A stretch of DNA of 64,000 bases from Anomaloglossus baeobatrachus (GCF_048569485.1 NC_134361.1:172157383-172221382), one strand, 5' to 3'. Shown: positions 9,930 to 21,599, counted from the stretch's first letter. Made by a program: numbers and translations. The notes: a model not told the origin generated them from the sequence alone.

Positions 9930-11821
9930 TATATACCTGGGAGCCAGGGAATTGTGACTATAGATACCTGGGAGCCAGGGAATTGTGACTATATATACCT
10001 GGGAGCCAGGGAATTGTGACTATAGATACCTGGGAGGCAGGGAATTGTGACTATATATACCTGGGAGCCAGGGAATTGTGACTATAGATACCTGGGAGCC
10101 AGGGAATTGTGACTATATATACCTGGGAGCCAGGGAATTGTGACTATATATACCTGGGAGCCAGGGAATTGTGACAATATATACCTGGGAGTCAGGGAAT
10201 TGTGACTATATATACCTGGGAGTCAGGGAATTGTGACTATAGATACCTGGGAGCCAGGGAATTGTGACTATAGATACCTGGGAGCCAGGGAATTGTGACT
10301 ATATATACCTGGGAGCCAGGGAATTGTGACTATAGATACCTGGGAGCCAGGGAATTGTGACTATAGATACCTGGGAGCCAGGGAATTGTGACTTTATATA
10401 CCTGGGAGCCAGGGAATTGTGACTATATATACCTGGGAGCCAGGGAATTGTGACTATATATACCTGGGAGCCAGGGAATTGTGACTATATATACCTGGGA
10501 GCCAGGGAATTGTGACTATATATACCTGGGAGCCAGGGAATTGTGACTATATATACCTGGGAGCCAGGGAATTGTGACTATAGATACCTGGGAGCCAGGG
10601 AATTGTGACTATAGATACCTGGGAGCCAGGGAATTGTGACTATATATACCTGGGAGCCAGGGAATTGTGACTATATATACCTGGGAGCCAGGGAATTGTG
10701 ACTATATATACCTGGGAGCCAGGGAATTGTGACTATAGATACCTGGGAGCCAGGGAATTGTGACTATATATACCTGGGAGCCAGGGAATTGTGACTATAT
10801 ATACCTGGGAGCCAGGGAATTGTGACAATAGATACCTGGGAGCCAGGGAATTGTGACTATATATACCTGGGAGCCAGGGAATTGTGACAATAGATACCTG
10901 GGAGCCAGGGAATTGTGACTATATATACCTGGGAGCCAGGGAATTGTGACTATATATACCTGGGAGCCAGGGAATTGTGACTATATATACCTGGGAGCCA
11001 GGGAATTGTGACTATAGATACCTGGGAGCCAGGGAATTGTGACTATAGATACCTGGGAGCAAGGGAATTGTGACTATATATACCTGGGAGCCAGGGAATT
11101 GTGACTATATATACCTGGGAGCCAGGGAATTGTGACTATAGATACCTGGGAGCCAGGGAATTGTGACTATATATACCTGGGAGCCAGGGAATTGTGACTA
11201 TATATACCTGGGAGCCAGGGAATTGTGACTATAGATACCTGGGAGCCAGGGAATTGTGACTATAGATACCTGGGAGCCAGGGAATTGTGACTATATATAC
11301 CTGGGAGCCAGGGAATTGTGACTATATATACCTGGGAGCCAGGGAATTGTGACTATAGATACCTGGGAGCCAGGGAATTGTGACTATAGATACCTGGGAG
11401 CCAGGGAATTGTGACTATAGATACCTGGGAGCCAGGGAATTGTGACTATATATACCTGGGAGCCAGGGAATTGTGACTATATATACCTGGGAGCCAGGGA
11501 ATTGTGACTATATATACCTGGGAGCCAGGGAATTGTGACTATAGATACCTGGGAGTCAGGGAATTGTGACTATAGATACCTGGGAGTCAGGGAATTGTGA
11601 CAATATATACCTGGGAGCCAGGGAATTGTGACTATAGATACCTGGGAGTCAGGGAATTGTGACTATAGATACCTGGGAGTCAGGGAATTGTGACTATATA
11701 TACCTGGGAGTCAGGGAATTGTGACTATAGATACCTGGGAGCCAGGGAATTGTGACTATAGATACCTGGGAGCCAGGGAATTGTGACTATATATACCTGG
11801 GAGCCAGGGAATTGTGACTAT
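9930..11821. repeat. 31-bp minisatellite, right segment (about 61 copies)
   Basis: The same unit as at 7591-8276, but far more uniform. The main polymorphism is TATATATA versus TATAGATA. The last few hundred bases (from about 11540) regain the GAGTCA variant seen in the left part. The array stops abruptly at 11821. Confidence 0.95.
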
Positions 11822-12489
11822 AACACACGCTGCTTGTGTGAATGTACTTTTATTATATTCAGCAAGACAAATGTTGTTGCTGTAGTTGCATATGTGCAAA
11901 ATACATTGTAATAAATAATGTTGGCGCTATATAAATAAAAATTATTATTATAATGCATAAATGATACTCCTAAATGCTGTAGAATAGGATTATACATTGT
12001 GTGCATGCTTGTGAATATTTCTATTTCAGCGTTTCTAGCCATTTTTCATATTTTTCCTCCATGAGGCGCCGCTGTCCCTTCCCCCACAGCGGTGGAGTTC
12101 CTGGATATCATTTTTTCCTGTCTCGTGGTCACCGGCTCCCTCTGCTGGTGTCCCCCCGCCATTACAGCTGCAGTAACCACTCCAATATCTTGTTTACATT
12201 ACTGCTAAAAAAGAACACAGTGTTCTGCTCAGATATGGCAGAGCCAAAACAATGCGAGACTTTCCAAACAAGCCAGAGAGAATTTGTTTTCACGCCAGTC
12301 CTGTTAGCGAGGTGCGGTCACCCTCATTATGACCCCATTTTTCAGATCGGATTGCGTGTAAATCACCTCAGGAGATTATTTTGCAATGTAGGCCGGTTTG
12401 TCAATTGATATTAATAACTGGTAGAAATTTTCCATAAAGTCCACTACCTATAGATACTGCAGAAGATACGGCGCAGCCGTCAGGACCTA
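11822..12489. other. No gene seen; one LINE/SINE tail
   Basis: About 11908-11955 carries the tail motif GTTGGCGCTATATAAATAAA followed by an (ATT)n run, the 3' end of a LINE or SINE of the 6958-7195 type. The 135-residue frame at 12001-12408 is open by chance as far as I can see: no domain, no splice-site support. Confidence 0.45.
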
Positions 12490-13246
12490 CCGTGTTTCCC
12501 CGAAAGTAAGACGGTGTCTTACATTCTTTTTACCCCCAAAAGTCCCACTATGTCTTACTTTCGTGGTATGTCTTATATTGGAAAAAAATCCCACAGCAAT
12601 CGCAGCAAGTCTCCATGCAATGTACCGTATGGGGACTTGCCGCGATTGCTGCACATGAGGGCACTGAGGCTGCGTGTTTTTGTATGTTGTCCGGACAACA
12701 TTACTGCAACATTTCTCGGTGGCCGAGCGTTCAGCTGAGCGCCCGACCGCCGGCATGTGACAGCTCTCAGCTGAGCGCTCGGCTGCCGGCGTGTCAGGGC
12801 ACTCAGCTGGGCGTTCGGCCGCCGGCATGTCAGGGCGCTCAGCAGGGCGCTCGGCCGCCGGCATGTCAGGGCACTCAGCTGAGCGCTCGGCCGGTACTGT
12901 AAAGAAGAACTGGGCGCTTGGCCACCGGCATTTCAGGGCGCTCAGCTGGGTGCTCGGCCATCGGCATGTCAGGGCGCTCAGCTGGGCGCTCGGCCGGTAC
13001 TGTAAAGAAGAACTGGGCGCTTGGCCACCGGCATTTCAGGGCGCTCAGCTGGGTGCTCGGCCGTCGGCATGTCAGGGCGCTCAGCTGGGCGCTCGGCCGG
13101 TACTGTAAAGAAGAAGAAGAAAAAAAAAAAAATAACGCTTTCCGTTTACTATGTCTTACTTTCAAGGTACGTCTTACATTAGCCGCCCCCCCAAAACCCC
13201 CACTATGTCTTACTATCGGGGGTGTCTTACTATCGGGGAAACACGG
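12490..13246. mobile_element. TIR element with CCGTGTTTCCCCGA ends
   Basis: 757 bp. Inverted ends CCGTGTTTCCCCGAAAGTAA (left) and CCGTGTTTCCCCGATAGTAA (complement of the right end) are flanked by TA on both sides (12488-12489, 13247-13248). The interior repeats the 'tatgtcttact' motif several times. It carries a 36-bp minisatellite and then the A-rich module GTACTGTAAAGAAGAAG...GCTTTCCGTT that is also present near 61.3 kb. No transposase; non-autonomous, TA-target type. Confidence 0.75.
12731..13110. repeat. 36-bp GC-rich minisatellite (copy 1 of 3 related arrays)
   Basis: The unit is TCAGCTGGGCGCTCGGCCGC followed by CGGCATGTCAGGGCGC. About ten units are present. Toward the right a 103-bp higher-order unit containing GGTACTGTAAAGAAGAA repeats three times (12893, 12996, 13099). 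The 36-bp length keeps all frames open, which explains the repetitive open frames here. Confidence 0.85.
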
Positions 13247-13378
13247 TATAATATGGGCGCGCATGGGTATAGTTATCACAGACTTTTCATCTAAATGTAT
13301 AATAGAACATCCACTATTTACAAGTATAATGTTTTATTTAATTATTTATATTTTTACTATACAGTTTATACATTAAGT

Positions 13379-13542
13379 GGAAGTATACTTGAAGGACTTG
13401 GGTATTCTCATTACTAATAAGCTGAGCAGCAGCACTCAATGTCAGGCAGCAGCTGCTAAAGCAAACAAGATTCTAGGGTGTATAAAAAGAGAGATTAGAC
13501 CCCGTGATCCCAACGTATTGTTACCCCTCTATAACTTATAGA
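13379..13542 (+). pseudogene. LINE reverse transcriptase C-terminal fragment
   Basis: Reading in the frame GAAGTATACTTGAAGG gives [20 protein letters not shown] and then [20 protein letters not shown] and NVLLPLYNL. This is the KDLG...KAN..LG.IKR...LPLY signature just after the palm domain in CR1/jockey-like LINE reverse transcriptases. Only about 53 residues survive before the similarity ends in a stop. The rest of the element is not recognisable here. A 5'-truncated or eroded copy. Confidence 0.75.
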
Positions 13543-14329
13543 AAGTAAACTTTGGCATAATTCTAAATAATGGTGTATTTTATGTGAGATGATAATATTG
13601 AAAACAGGGTCGTTGTAGATTTATTTCCCTAAGGAATATTTTAATTTGACCCCATCGGCTGACTAGAGCAGGGCAAAGAGGGTACCTATGTCCGTCCCAT
13701 CTGAGACCAGAAATGAGCCCGCAGAGACGCTATTATAAGAGACACTATTAATAAATAGTGATGTCTTTGGTGGACCCCATCCATCAGTCACTAAAATACA
13801 AATCACATTCATGTTTCCATCAGTGTCTATATATTTATAGGATCATAAAAGGGGAATATTGACAATATATATATATATATATTTATAGGATCGTAAAGAG
13901 GAATATCGACAAAAATCTTTCCTACAATGACTGTATTGTTATCAGTGAAAGCGAGACAACTCTTCAAGCAATTAACTTGTATCCCTTATGATTCTATAGA
14001 CATATCTGATACATTTACTGTAGAGCGGTTATCTGACCTTTTGAAAAAAAAAAGAAATGCAAAGAACAACAAAAATATCTAAAGGGAAAGTTCAAGGGGC
14101 AGCATTAATCCCAGCCCGGGTGCACAATTGCAGCCAGGAATATAATTTACTAAAACAGAGAAAATATACCTTGAAGATCTGGCCGGAGACTATAGTCAGA
14201 GGCGAGACTTGTCCGGCTCCCCCCCCCCTCAGCACCGCTACATGTGATGGACGAGTCTCTCCCTGTATACACGGAAGGGAGAGACCTGCCAATCACGTGC
14301 AGTGGTGCTGGAAAGAGACAAGTCCGGAC
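13543..14329. other. No gene seen
   Basis: AT-rich sequence with an (AT)n run at about 13866-13880. A duplicated 'atatatttataggatc' occurs at about 13828 and 13880. The open frame starting at 14057 leads into the minisatellite and has no domain. Confidence 0.4.
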
Positions 14330-15525
14330 AAGGAGAGCTGTGATCCAGTCCCCCACCATTTCTGTGCAGGAACCCTAAGTAATGGCATCAATAATCATTA
14401 AGGGGAGCCGTGACCCAGCCCCCCCTCCCTATTTCTGTGGCATCACCACTCAATAAGGAGAGCTGTGATCCAGTCCCCCACCATTTCTGTGCAGGAGCCC
14501 TAAATACTGGCATCACCACTCAATAAAGGGAGCCGTGATCCAGTTCCCCCCTCATGTCTGGGGCATCACCAATCAGTAAGGGGAGCCATGATCCATCATC
14601 CAGTCCCCCCATTTCTGTGGCATCACCACTCAGTAAGGGGAGCCATGATCCAGTCCCCCCATTTCTGTGTCATCACCACTCAGTAAGGGGAGCCGTGATC
14701 CAGTCCTCCTCCATTTCTGTGCAGGAGCCCTAAGTAGTGGCATCACCACTCAATAAGGGGGGCCGTTATCTAGTCCCCCACCATTTCTGTGGCATCACCA
14801 ATCAGTAAGGGGAGCCATGATCCAGTCCCCCACTATTTCTGTGCAGGAGCCCTAAGTAGTGGCATCACCACTCAATAAGGGGGGCCGTTATCTAGTCCCC
14901 CACCATTTCTGTGGCATCACCAATCAGTAAGGGGAGCCATGATCCAGTCCTCCTCCATTTCTGTGCAGGAGCCCTAAGTAGTGGCATCACCACTCAATAA
15001 GGGGAGCTGTTATCTAGTCCCCCACCATTTCTGTGGCATCACCAATCAGTAAGGGGAGCCATGATCCAGTCCTCCTCCATTTCTGTGCAGGAGCCCTAAG
15101 TAGTGGCATCACCACTCAATAAGGGGAGCTGTTATCCAGTCCCCCACCATTTCTGTGGCATCACCACTTGGTAAGGGGAGCTCTGATCCAGTCCCCCCCA
15201 TTTCTGTGGCATCACCAATCAGTAAGGGGAGTCATGATCCATCATCCAGTTCCCCCACTTCTGTGGCAGCACCACTCAGAAAGGGGAGCCATGATCCATC
15301 CCCACCATTTCTGTGCAGAAGCCCTAAGTAGTGGCATCACCACTCAATAAGGGGAGCTGTTATCCAGTCCCCCCCATTTCTGTGGCATCACCACTCAGTA
15401 AGAGTAGCCATGATCCAGTGCCCACTATTTCAGTGACATCACCCCTCAGTAAGTGAAGCCGTGAACGAGTCCCCCCCTCATTTCTGTGGCATCACCACTC
15501 AGTAAGAGTAACCGTGATCCTAGCG
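14330..15525. repeat. Complex minisatellite with about 50-bp and 65-bp units
   Basis: Units are built around GATCCAGTCCCCC-CATTTCTGTG-GCATCACCACTC-AGTAAGGGGAGCC. Some carry an extra GCAGGAGCCCTAAGTAGT. Long and short units alternate, making a higher-order repeat of about 122 bp that is clear between 14750 and 15240. About 20 units in all. Edge units are more diverged. Confidence 0.88.
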
Positions 15526-16039
15526 ATGCTGCATGACACCACTAAGGCAACTGATTGTCGACAGCCAAATCTTCTGTTCTAGATCAGGGGGTGATTGGAG
15601 AGTTGACAATTGCTTTTTTTATAGTTTTCTGATATTATTAGTTTTGTTTCAAAGAAAAAGTATAACGGAGCGCTGTGGACTGAAGTGCGTGGTGCGGTCA
15701 TTCTATAAGACAGCTGCACTTACTCTTCCCCGGGGCGGCACAGACGTTTGTGAACCGTAGATGTGATTGTGACAGTTTGAGTCCAGAGGAGCATTTCCAT
15801 GAATGTGCAGTATGTGTGAATGTGTATGTGAGTTACCTGTACGTAAATACGCCTTTTGTGTGTATGTCTTCATAAATCTTTATCTGAACCACATATGACA
15901 AGAGAAGTAAATGCACATTAGTGCATCGTTCTTCCCTTTTCGTGCTTCGGTGGCACACTGACTTTAATGGTTACATTTCATACATAACATAGAATTTTTA
16001 AAATACTTTTCTTGTCAATGCAAGAAATCAGTGTTTGTC
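15526..16039. other. No gene seen
   Basis: No repeat family, RNA or coding domain recognised. Short open frame 15533-15760 is featureless. Confidence 0.35.
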
Positions 16040-16790
16040 TTCTGTCACCTGGTGGCAGACATTGGTACAGGAAGAGCCCGGACTGCTGACCCGAAGGGGC
16101 TCAAGGGAGGGCTACATGACTAGGAGGGATGCCAGGCCATAGGGTTAATAAGGGGTTAATGGAGAAGTCAGTTTGGGCGCGAAATTTGGGGGTGGTGCTA
16201 AGGGGCAGTTAGGATCAGGGGTCAGTGTGATTGGTCAGGGGGTGGTGCTATAGGGGGTAGTATATAGGGCAGGTCAGAGGGGGGGTGGGCCATTCCTACC
16301 TGGACGGTGACTGTAATCGTTCCCGCCCGCCCGCCCTGATTGTGGATTCGACATCAATGAAGAAAAGAAGGAAGATCGTATTTGTCGCAGCGGCGGAAAG
16401 GAGGGGGGTGTCTGAAGGTGGGGGTTTGCACAGAGGAGAGGACGGAACCCAGTGCCGGAGCGGGTTACCTCTAGCGGTGCAATTGTTTGGTAAACGGGTC
16501 CTTGCTGGGTTGAGTCTCAGCGGGACATAGTGTGGGCAACATCTGGCTTGGGCTCTCGAGTCGGTGTGTTGCGGCTGAGGGTCAGGAGATGGGCTGATGT
16601 TGCAAAGAACATTTTGGTTAACCTTCAGGTACCCCCCCCCTTCCTTTTCGGGGGTTCTTCAATGAAGATTTGTATTGTTACATGGCTTATGTTTCTGTTA
16701 TGAATAAATGGGGCTGCTGTGGCCTTTATATCCAACGTCACGCAGTGTTTGTGTTTATTTTAGATAAGAACCCTAAGGGGTAGGGGGTGG
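16040..16790 (+). other. GC-rich promoter-like segment, perhaps a retroelement terminal region
   Basis: A GC-rich stretch holds TGATTGGTCAG (inverted CCAAT) near 16230, GTATATAGGGCAG (TATA-like) near 16260, a run of CCCGCC near 16325, and AATAAA followed by GGGGCTGCTGTGGCCT near 16704. CCAAT, TATA and poly(A) signals inside about 500 bp recall the terminal repeat of a retroelement. 'aataaa..gctgtggcc' is a motif I associate with frog retroelement ends. I could not find matching ends or a target duplication, so this could also be the first exon of an unknown transcript. The 81-residue frame at 16285-16530 has no known domain. Confidence 0.3.
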
Positions 16791-17147
16791 TTGGGGAAGG
16801 TCAAAGGCCTTCAGTCAGACATTCCGGAGTCATGCAGCTGCCTTCTGTCTGCTAGGCTTACACAGCATGGCGGAGCTCTTTGATACAATAATGACCTGAT
16901 TTAATTACGCAACACTCAGGGATGACACAACCTAAGCGGTATTATAACTGCACGATTAATAATGCTGATATGCAGTGTAAGACTTTTATTCCTAAAGCAT
17001 TTTAATGAATAATGCGATTACTGTACATACAATCATCTACAGATACATCGTATGGTTCACAATGTTCTAAAGTATAAAGTGAAGTATCTGTGGGGTGGTT
17101 CCACGCCACGCTCAGCTCAATTTTTAGATCTCTACCTAGACACAAAT
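16791..17147. other. No gene seen
   Basis: Unique-looking sequence up to the insertion at 17148. It ends with CTAGACACAAAT (17136-17147), the left target-site duplication of that insertion. Confidence 0.4.
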
Positions 17148-17806
17148 GCATCAAATAACGAGGAAAAAGAGTAATTGTGCAAAAAGGTATACAGCTTTAT
17201 TAAAAAAATCACACACAGACAATGAATATAATCATCAGTGTCTAAAAACAACTACAAGAGATGAAGGGGATGATGTTATAAATGGTGGGGAACAAGGGGA
17301 CGTCACTCCCTGAAGAAGCAATAGCACCTTCGCGAAACGTGCGTTGGGGGTTCCTGATGGTGTGGGATTAAACCTGGACACTAGTTCCTCTGCACTTGCA
17401 CTTTAGGTAAATATTGTTCCCTATGTAATCATTGCTTAAAGCATTCTTGCCCTTACTTAGGCACGGGATTCCTTATTTATCCCATTTTCTATGTCTTTAC
17501 TTTTTTTTCACTCTTTGAGGACTATGGGGGCTCTTATTAATTGATTACTGAATTTGGGACTTCCCCTTGTTCCCCACCATTTATAACATCATCCCCCTCA
17601 TCTCTTGTTGTTGTTTTTAGACACTAATGATTTTATTCATTGTCTGTGTGTGATTTTCTAATAAAGTTGTATACCTTTTTGCACAATTACTCTTTTTCCT
17701 CTTGTGTATTGATGTATACTTGAATATTGCAGACACCGGCTCAGCTGTATATAGGTTGACTCGGTGTTTTATTTGTATGGCTCATTTATTGAGATATTTC
17801 ATGCTA
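17148..17806 (+). mobile_element. Hammerhead-bearing retroelement insertion (Penelope/retrozyme type)
   Basis: 659 bp flanked by an exact 12-bp duplication CTAGACACAAAT (17136-17147 and 17807-17818). The first part (about 17153-17300) is the reverse complement of a later part (about 17563-17711), sharing GGGGAACAAGGGGA and AAAGAGTAATTGTGCAAAAA. A hammerhead motif starts right after the left arm. No protein coding. Target duplications of this length and inverted 5' pieces fit target-primed insertion, as known for Penelope-like elements. No poly(A) tail at the right end. Confidence 0.75.
17305..17350 (+). ncRNA. Candidate minimal hammerhead ribozyme
   Basis: Core CTGAAGA (17310-17316), weak stem II closing with GC..GC, then GAAA (17334-17337), stem III ACGTGCGT able to pair with itself, and the UU cleavage site at 17344-17345. 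Stem I pairs 17306-17309 with 17346-17349, including one G-U pair. Stem II is short, so activity is doubtful for this copy. Confidence 0.5.
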
Positions 17807-17930
17807 CTAGACACAAATTCATAGAGACCTGTCAATCAAACTGAGCCAAACTGGGCCGGGAGGAGTTAAAGGGTATATGCCCAACAAAAATCTTTCCCCA
17901 TGACTACTGCTTGGTTCTTTCTCAAATTGT

Positions 17931-18346
17931 TAAAGTGAATCTGTCACAGGTTTTTTTGCTACCCAATTTGAGAGTTGTATGATGTAGGGGCAGAGCTCCT
18001 GACTCCAGTGATGTGTCACTTACTGAGCTGCTTTGTGTAGTTTTCATAAAATCCTTATTTTATCAGCAGAAGATTATCACTAGAGGACTACTTGTCCTGC
18101 TGCCAGGTAGTCCAACCATGCCCCGACCATTGATTGGCTGCTTTCTGTGTATGCTGAAAGCTGCCAATCAGTGGTGTGGGCGGGGTTATACAGTGCTCAA
18201 CATTCAGAGAACTGGTAGACCTGCAGTAGTTTTGAATCAAAACTGCAGCAAGCAGCCCAGTAAGTGACACATCGCTGGAATCAGGTTGTCTGCCCCAACG
18301 TCTTGCTGCTCTCAGATGGGAAGAAAATATCTGGTGGCAGATTTTA
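17931..18346. mobile_element. TIR miniature element, 'GGGAATCTGTCAGCAGGTTTT' type (copy 1)
   Basis: Begins TAAAGTGAATCTGTCACAGG and ends in the complement of GTTAAAATCTGCCACCAG. Both halves carry matching 'gtaagtgacaca'/'tgtgtcacttac' and 'cagcag' segments in opposite orientation. Related copies are at 26661-27023, 37878-38840 and 53020-53379, with a fragment at about 25168-25320. No coding capacity. Confidence 0.65.
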
Positions 18347-18939
18347 ACTATGACCTAAAATATAGGTATAAAAGAAAACAGTCGGAAAATAGATGGTGCA
18401 AACGTGTGCTCCTAAATATGTAGAAAAACATCTCAATATTTGCTTCTCCCATTAGGAAGGGAGCTACCAAATCAGTTGATTGTTATGCTAAGTAAAATCT
18501 GTCCCGCTTGTGAAGGGCATTAGTGGACTTTGTCCGAGCACTAACTTTACGGACCTTTTTGAAGATAGCATTGATCTAAGAAATCATTTCTGGCTTCTAC
18601 ATGTATTTGCTGTTCTGCTGCTGATATAAAAGCAGGTACATACAATGTGATACACGTCTCCGCCGAACACAGGCGTGCACGGAAATATGTGCCAAGCAAT
18701 TATATAATAACTGGAGAGTTTTGGAAATAAGGTCATGCACTAACATGTAATTGGAGCAGATTCTGAGTAAAGCCGGTGGAATGTTAATCTCCAGACAGAG
18801 AAGTAGGTGTAATGCTGCTAATATCAATAACTGCATGTTGTCTGATGACATTACAAGTATTGGTTCCAGTCATTAGATAATCTGCTCCAGGGTGGGGGCC
18901 AGAAGATTCCTTGTGACAATGGGGGTCATCTATAACCAT
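18347..18939. other. No gene seen
   Basis: No recognisable gene or repeat family. The minus-strand frame at 18597-18851 has no domain. Confidence 0.35.
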
Positions 18940-18970
18940 AAAAGTCTGAGGCCCCGATTCATCAAAGTGT

Positions 18971-20805
18971 TGTCACCATGACTATGGGATAGCGGGGAAC
19001 CTGGGTGTTACGGGGGGGGCTGTCTGATAATAAAACCCAAAGGAATATCAGACAGTCAGGGTCCACTGTGCAAAGACTCTGCTGCAGACTATGGCAGAGG
19101 ATAAGGGGTATATAAGTGTGCCACTGTAAATAGTAATAGCACAAGTGCAGAGTGCAATACCTCTGATATACTCACAGAGGAATATAATTAGGAAATAAAG
19201 CAATTCCTCCCTTACTTGGAGGGTGTGTGGTATGGTCTCTGTTAATGGTCACAGAGACAAAAGCAGTGAGTGTGAAATGGCACCTACCTAGGTCCGTTCC
19301 TCTAGTGGTGCCAGGAGACGGACAGCAGCGTAAGCCGCACAAAGCTCCTACCTGCGTTCGCTCCACTAGTGTGCGAGGACACGAACCACTAGATATGGCA
19401 CCTGCCTAGGTCCGCTCCTCTAGTGGTGCAAAAGAGACGGACAGCAGCATAAGCCGCACAAAGCTCCTACCTATGTTCGCTCCCCTAGTGTGCGAGGATA
19501 CGACCAACTGCCAGACGCAGTATAAGGAACGTTACCCTAGCGGCAACGTCCACCTACGATAGAATCACAATGCCCAGCCAGACCATGTGCCTCAGGCACC
19601 TGCCTATGTCCGCTCCACTAAGATGTAAGGATACGGACCGCAGCCGAAGCTGTAAGGTATAAGAACGCTACCCTGCCGGTAGCGCTCACCTAGCATAGAC
19701 AGAGAGATGCCTAGAGGGACGTGCACAGAGCGTCTACTCTCATGCATGAAGCAAGAGGACTGAGCGCCGGGCGGCGTGCGTCAGGGTCTTATATAGACTC
19801 TGTGCCTCATCCAAGATGGAGGACACCAGAGCCAATCCGCTGCCAGAACGACAGCAATGACGTCACGCTGGCCTATCACCGAGCAACGCGTCACAAGCAC
19901 ATGACCAGCGACCAATCGGCATAGAAGGTGTCAGAGACATGTGACCACGTGTCACAAGCACATGACCAGCGGCCAATCAGCTTACAAGGTGTCAGAGACA
20001 TGTGACCTCGTGTCAGCGATGATGTCACCCGTACATGTGCAATGGCTCCAAGATAGGACTTAGTCTCCAGCGCTTGCACATGTGCAGTAGCAAGAAATCC
20101 GAACATAGTCTCCAGTGCTCGCACATGTGCAGTAGCAAGAAATCCGAACATAGTCTCCAGTGCCACAGCAACCGTAACACTGGGCCCCTAATCTGTCCCT
20201 CAAGCTAGGGGATCCTATGCTATCACTAATCTGAAGGATACTCTTGATGGTGGAGAGTCCTGAGTCTCCTTCCTGACCCTGCTCCTGACCAGTCCTGATC
20301 TGATCCCCCCTCTCCTCAGGGAGGGATGGGACAGGAGTGAAACCCCACAGATAAAGACAGACAAGGGAAAACTTTAAACTCTGTCACAAAGCACGCACAC
20401 ACACAAAGCTAAAGACAGTAAGAGATTAAGGAGGAAAACAAGATCAGGAAGGAAGTACAAAACAACAGGGGAGTGCCCAACAACCGCACCAAGCAATAAG
20501 CACAACTTTCACCAGACAGTCTGGGACACCACACCTCAGAGACCAACATAAACAAACTATAGCTGGCATGGGTGGAAGGGTTTAACCAGTATAAATAGGA
20601 GGGGAGTAGATGTGATAGGCCTCCCAAAACTTGTGATTAAAGGAGCAAGCAGACCAGCAGAGATTAACTCTTGCTAGTCTGCCTAGGCATCAGCACAAAG
20701 CAGATCAATACCCGAGTCTGCCGGTGTTAATCCGAGACACCAGAGAAACCATCAGGGGGAATGTTAGAATCAACAATCTGAACAGAGCCCAACGACGCCA
20801 TGACA
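18971..20805. mobile_element. Older LTR fossil, split by a younger solo LTR
   Basis: The outer part begins TGTCACCATGAC at 18971 and ends GCCATGACA at 20805, giving TGTCA...TGACA inverted ends. The sequence between 19005 and 20185 belongs to a younger insertion; removing it leaves about 650 bp of LTR-like DNA. No clear target duplication remains and no coding region is present. Most likely an old solo LTR of a retrovirus-like or gypsy-like element. It looks eroded. Confidence 0.45.
19006..20179 (-). mobile_element. Solo LTR of a retrovirus-like or gypsy element
   Basis: 1174 bp starting TGTTACGG and ending CCGTAACA, flanked by an exact 5-bp duplication CTGGG (19001-19005 and 20180-20184). 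A minus-strand TATATAAG lies near 19790 and AATAAA-like signals fit minus-strand transcription. It contains internal tandem duplications: a unit of about 120 bp around 19280-19500, one of about 73 bp near 19890-20010, and one of about 50 bp near 20060-20160. It has no internal coding region, so it is a single LTR left by recombination. The exact target duplication suggests moderate age. Confidence 0.8.
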
Positions 20806-21296
20806 GGCATCGAAGTTTACGCAATACTCTGTGTGACAAGTGTTCTCACCAGATATCTGGTGCAAAACACTTTGAAAAGTCGCAAAACATTTCCACGACT
20901 CAAAGTTGTGCCAAAATTTTGTGATTTATGCACTTCTGACAATATCCAGCAAAATGGGCAGGACAGGGCATGGCAAGAAATGTACTCCAGTCCTTGTATG
21001 GAGTAACAGAGGTACATCAGATAGGTGCTGATTGGATGTGGGGCTCTCGTGATGTCATAACCACATGTGAGATCTGTAACCACGAGCCTGGACACCGCGG
21101 GAAGAGCGCCGGTATGAGAGGTGAGTATAGACTATATTATTCTACATGGAGAAAACAGGTGAAATCAGAATGGGTTGTCCTAGTAGTGGACAGCTCCTTT
21201 AATGAATTAGGCTCATCTAACTCCTGCATGCCCCATTATATGACTGCCATGTACAATGCCAGTCTACAGGAATCAGGCCCTAAGTGTATGTAGATA

Positions 21297-21599
21297 AGTG
21301 GGGAGATATGATTAAGTTCACACTTCCGTTGTTTGCATCAGTCAAAACCCGTCGCCTTAAGGAATTACGGTATCCTGCAAAATATTTTGCAAGAATCCCT
21401 TTTTTTCCCATAGGCTTCTATTAGCGACGGATTGTGACTGATGGCCTTGCGTGGCATCCGCCGCATGACGGATCAGCTGTTTACTGACTGACCGTCAGGC
21501 GGGGGCAACGTTGAATGTAAAGTTTTTTTGTGTGCGGCGGATCGTTTTCTTACTGTGAACAGCAGAGCCTGGACGCCTTTCTTGAAAAATTTAATATAA
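21297..21599. other. No gene; probable TIR-element fragment
   Basis: Contains TTCACACTTCCGTTG near 21320 and 'gacggattgtgactgatggc' near 21425, motifs also found in the element at 23831-24299. A matching right end was not found. Confidence 0.35.

Larger units (their letters stand above)
18940..21296. mobile_element. Diverged interspersed repeat ('ccccgattcatcaa' type), split by LTR insertions
   Basis: AGGCCCCGATTCATCAAAGT at about 18950 opens a repeat that resumes after the LTRs with TTTACGCAATACTCTG near 20817. It ends near 21290, after 'aatgaattaggctcatctaactcctgcatgcc' around 21200. A relative at 53485-54120 has the same order of motifs (gattcatgaag ... gactcctacatgccccac). No coding capacity; family class unknown. 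Confidence 0.4.

Noticed and set aside
7591-11821. CRISPR-like periodic array
   Set aside because: Units are contiguous with no unique spacers, and the genome is vertebrate; a minisatellite.
16285-16530. 81-residue frame in a GC-rich segment as a first exon
   Set aside because: No known domain and no partner exon; the segment looks more like a retroelement end.
18841-18870. CTGATGA at about 18841 as a hammerhead core
   Set aside because: No stem II and no GAAA at a suitable distance.
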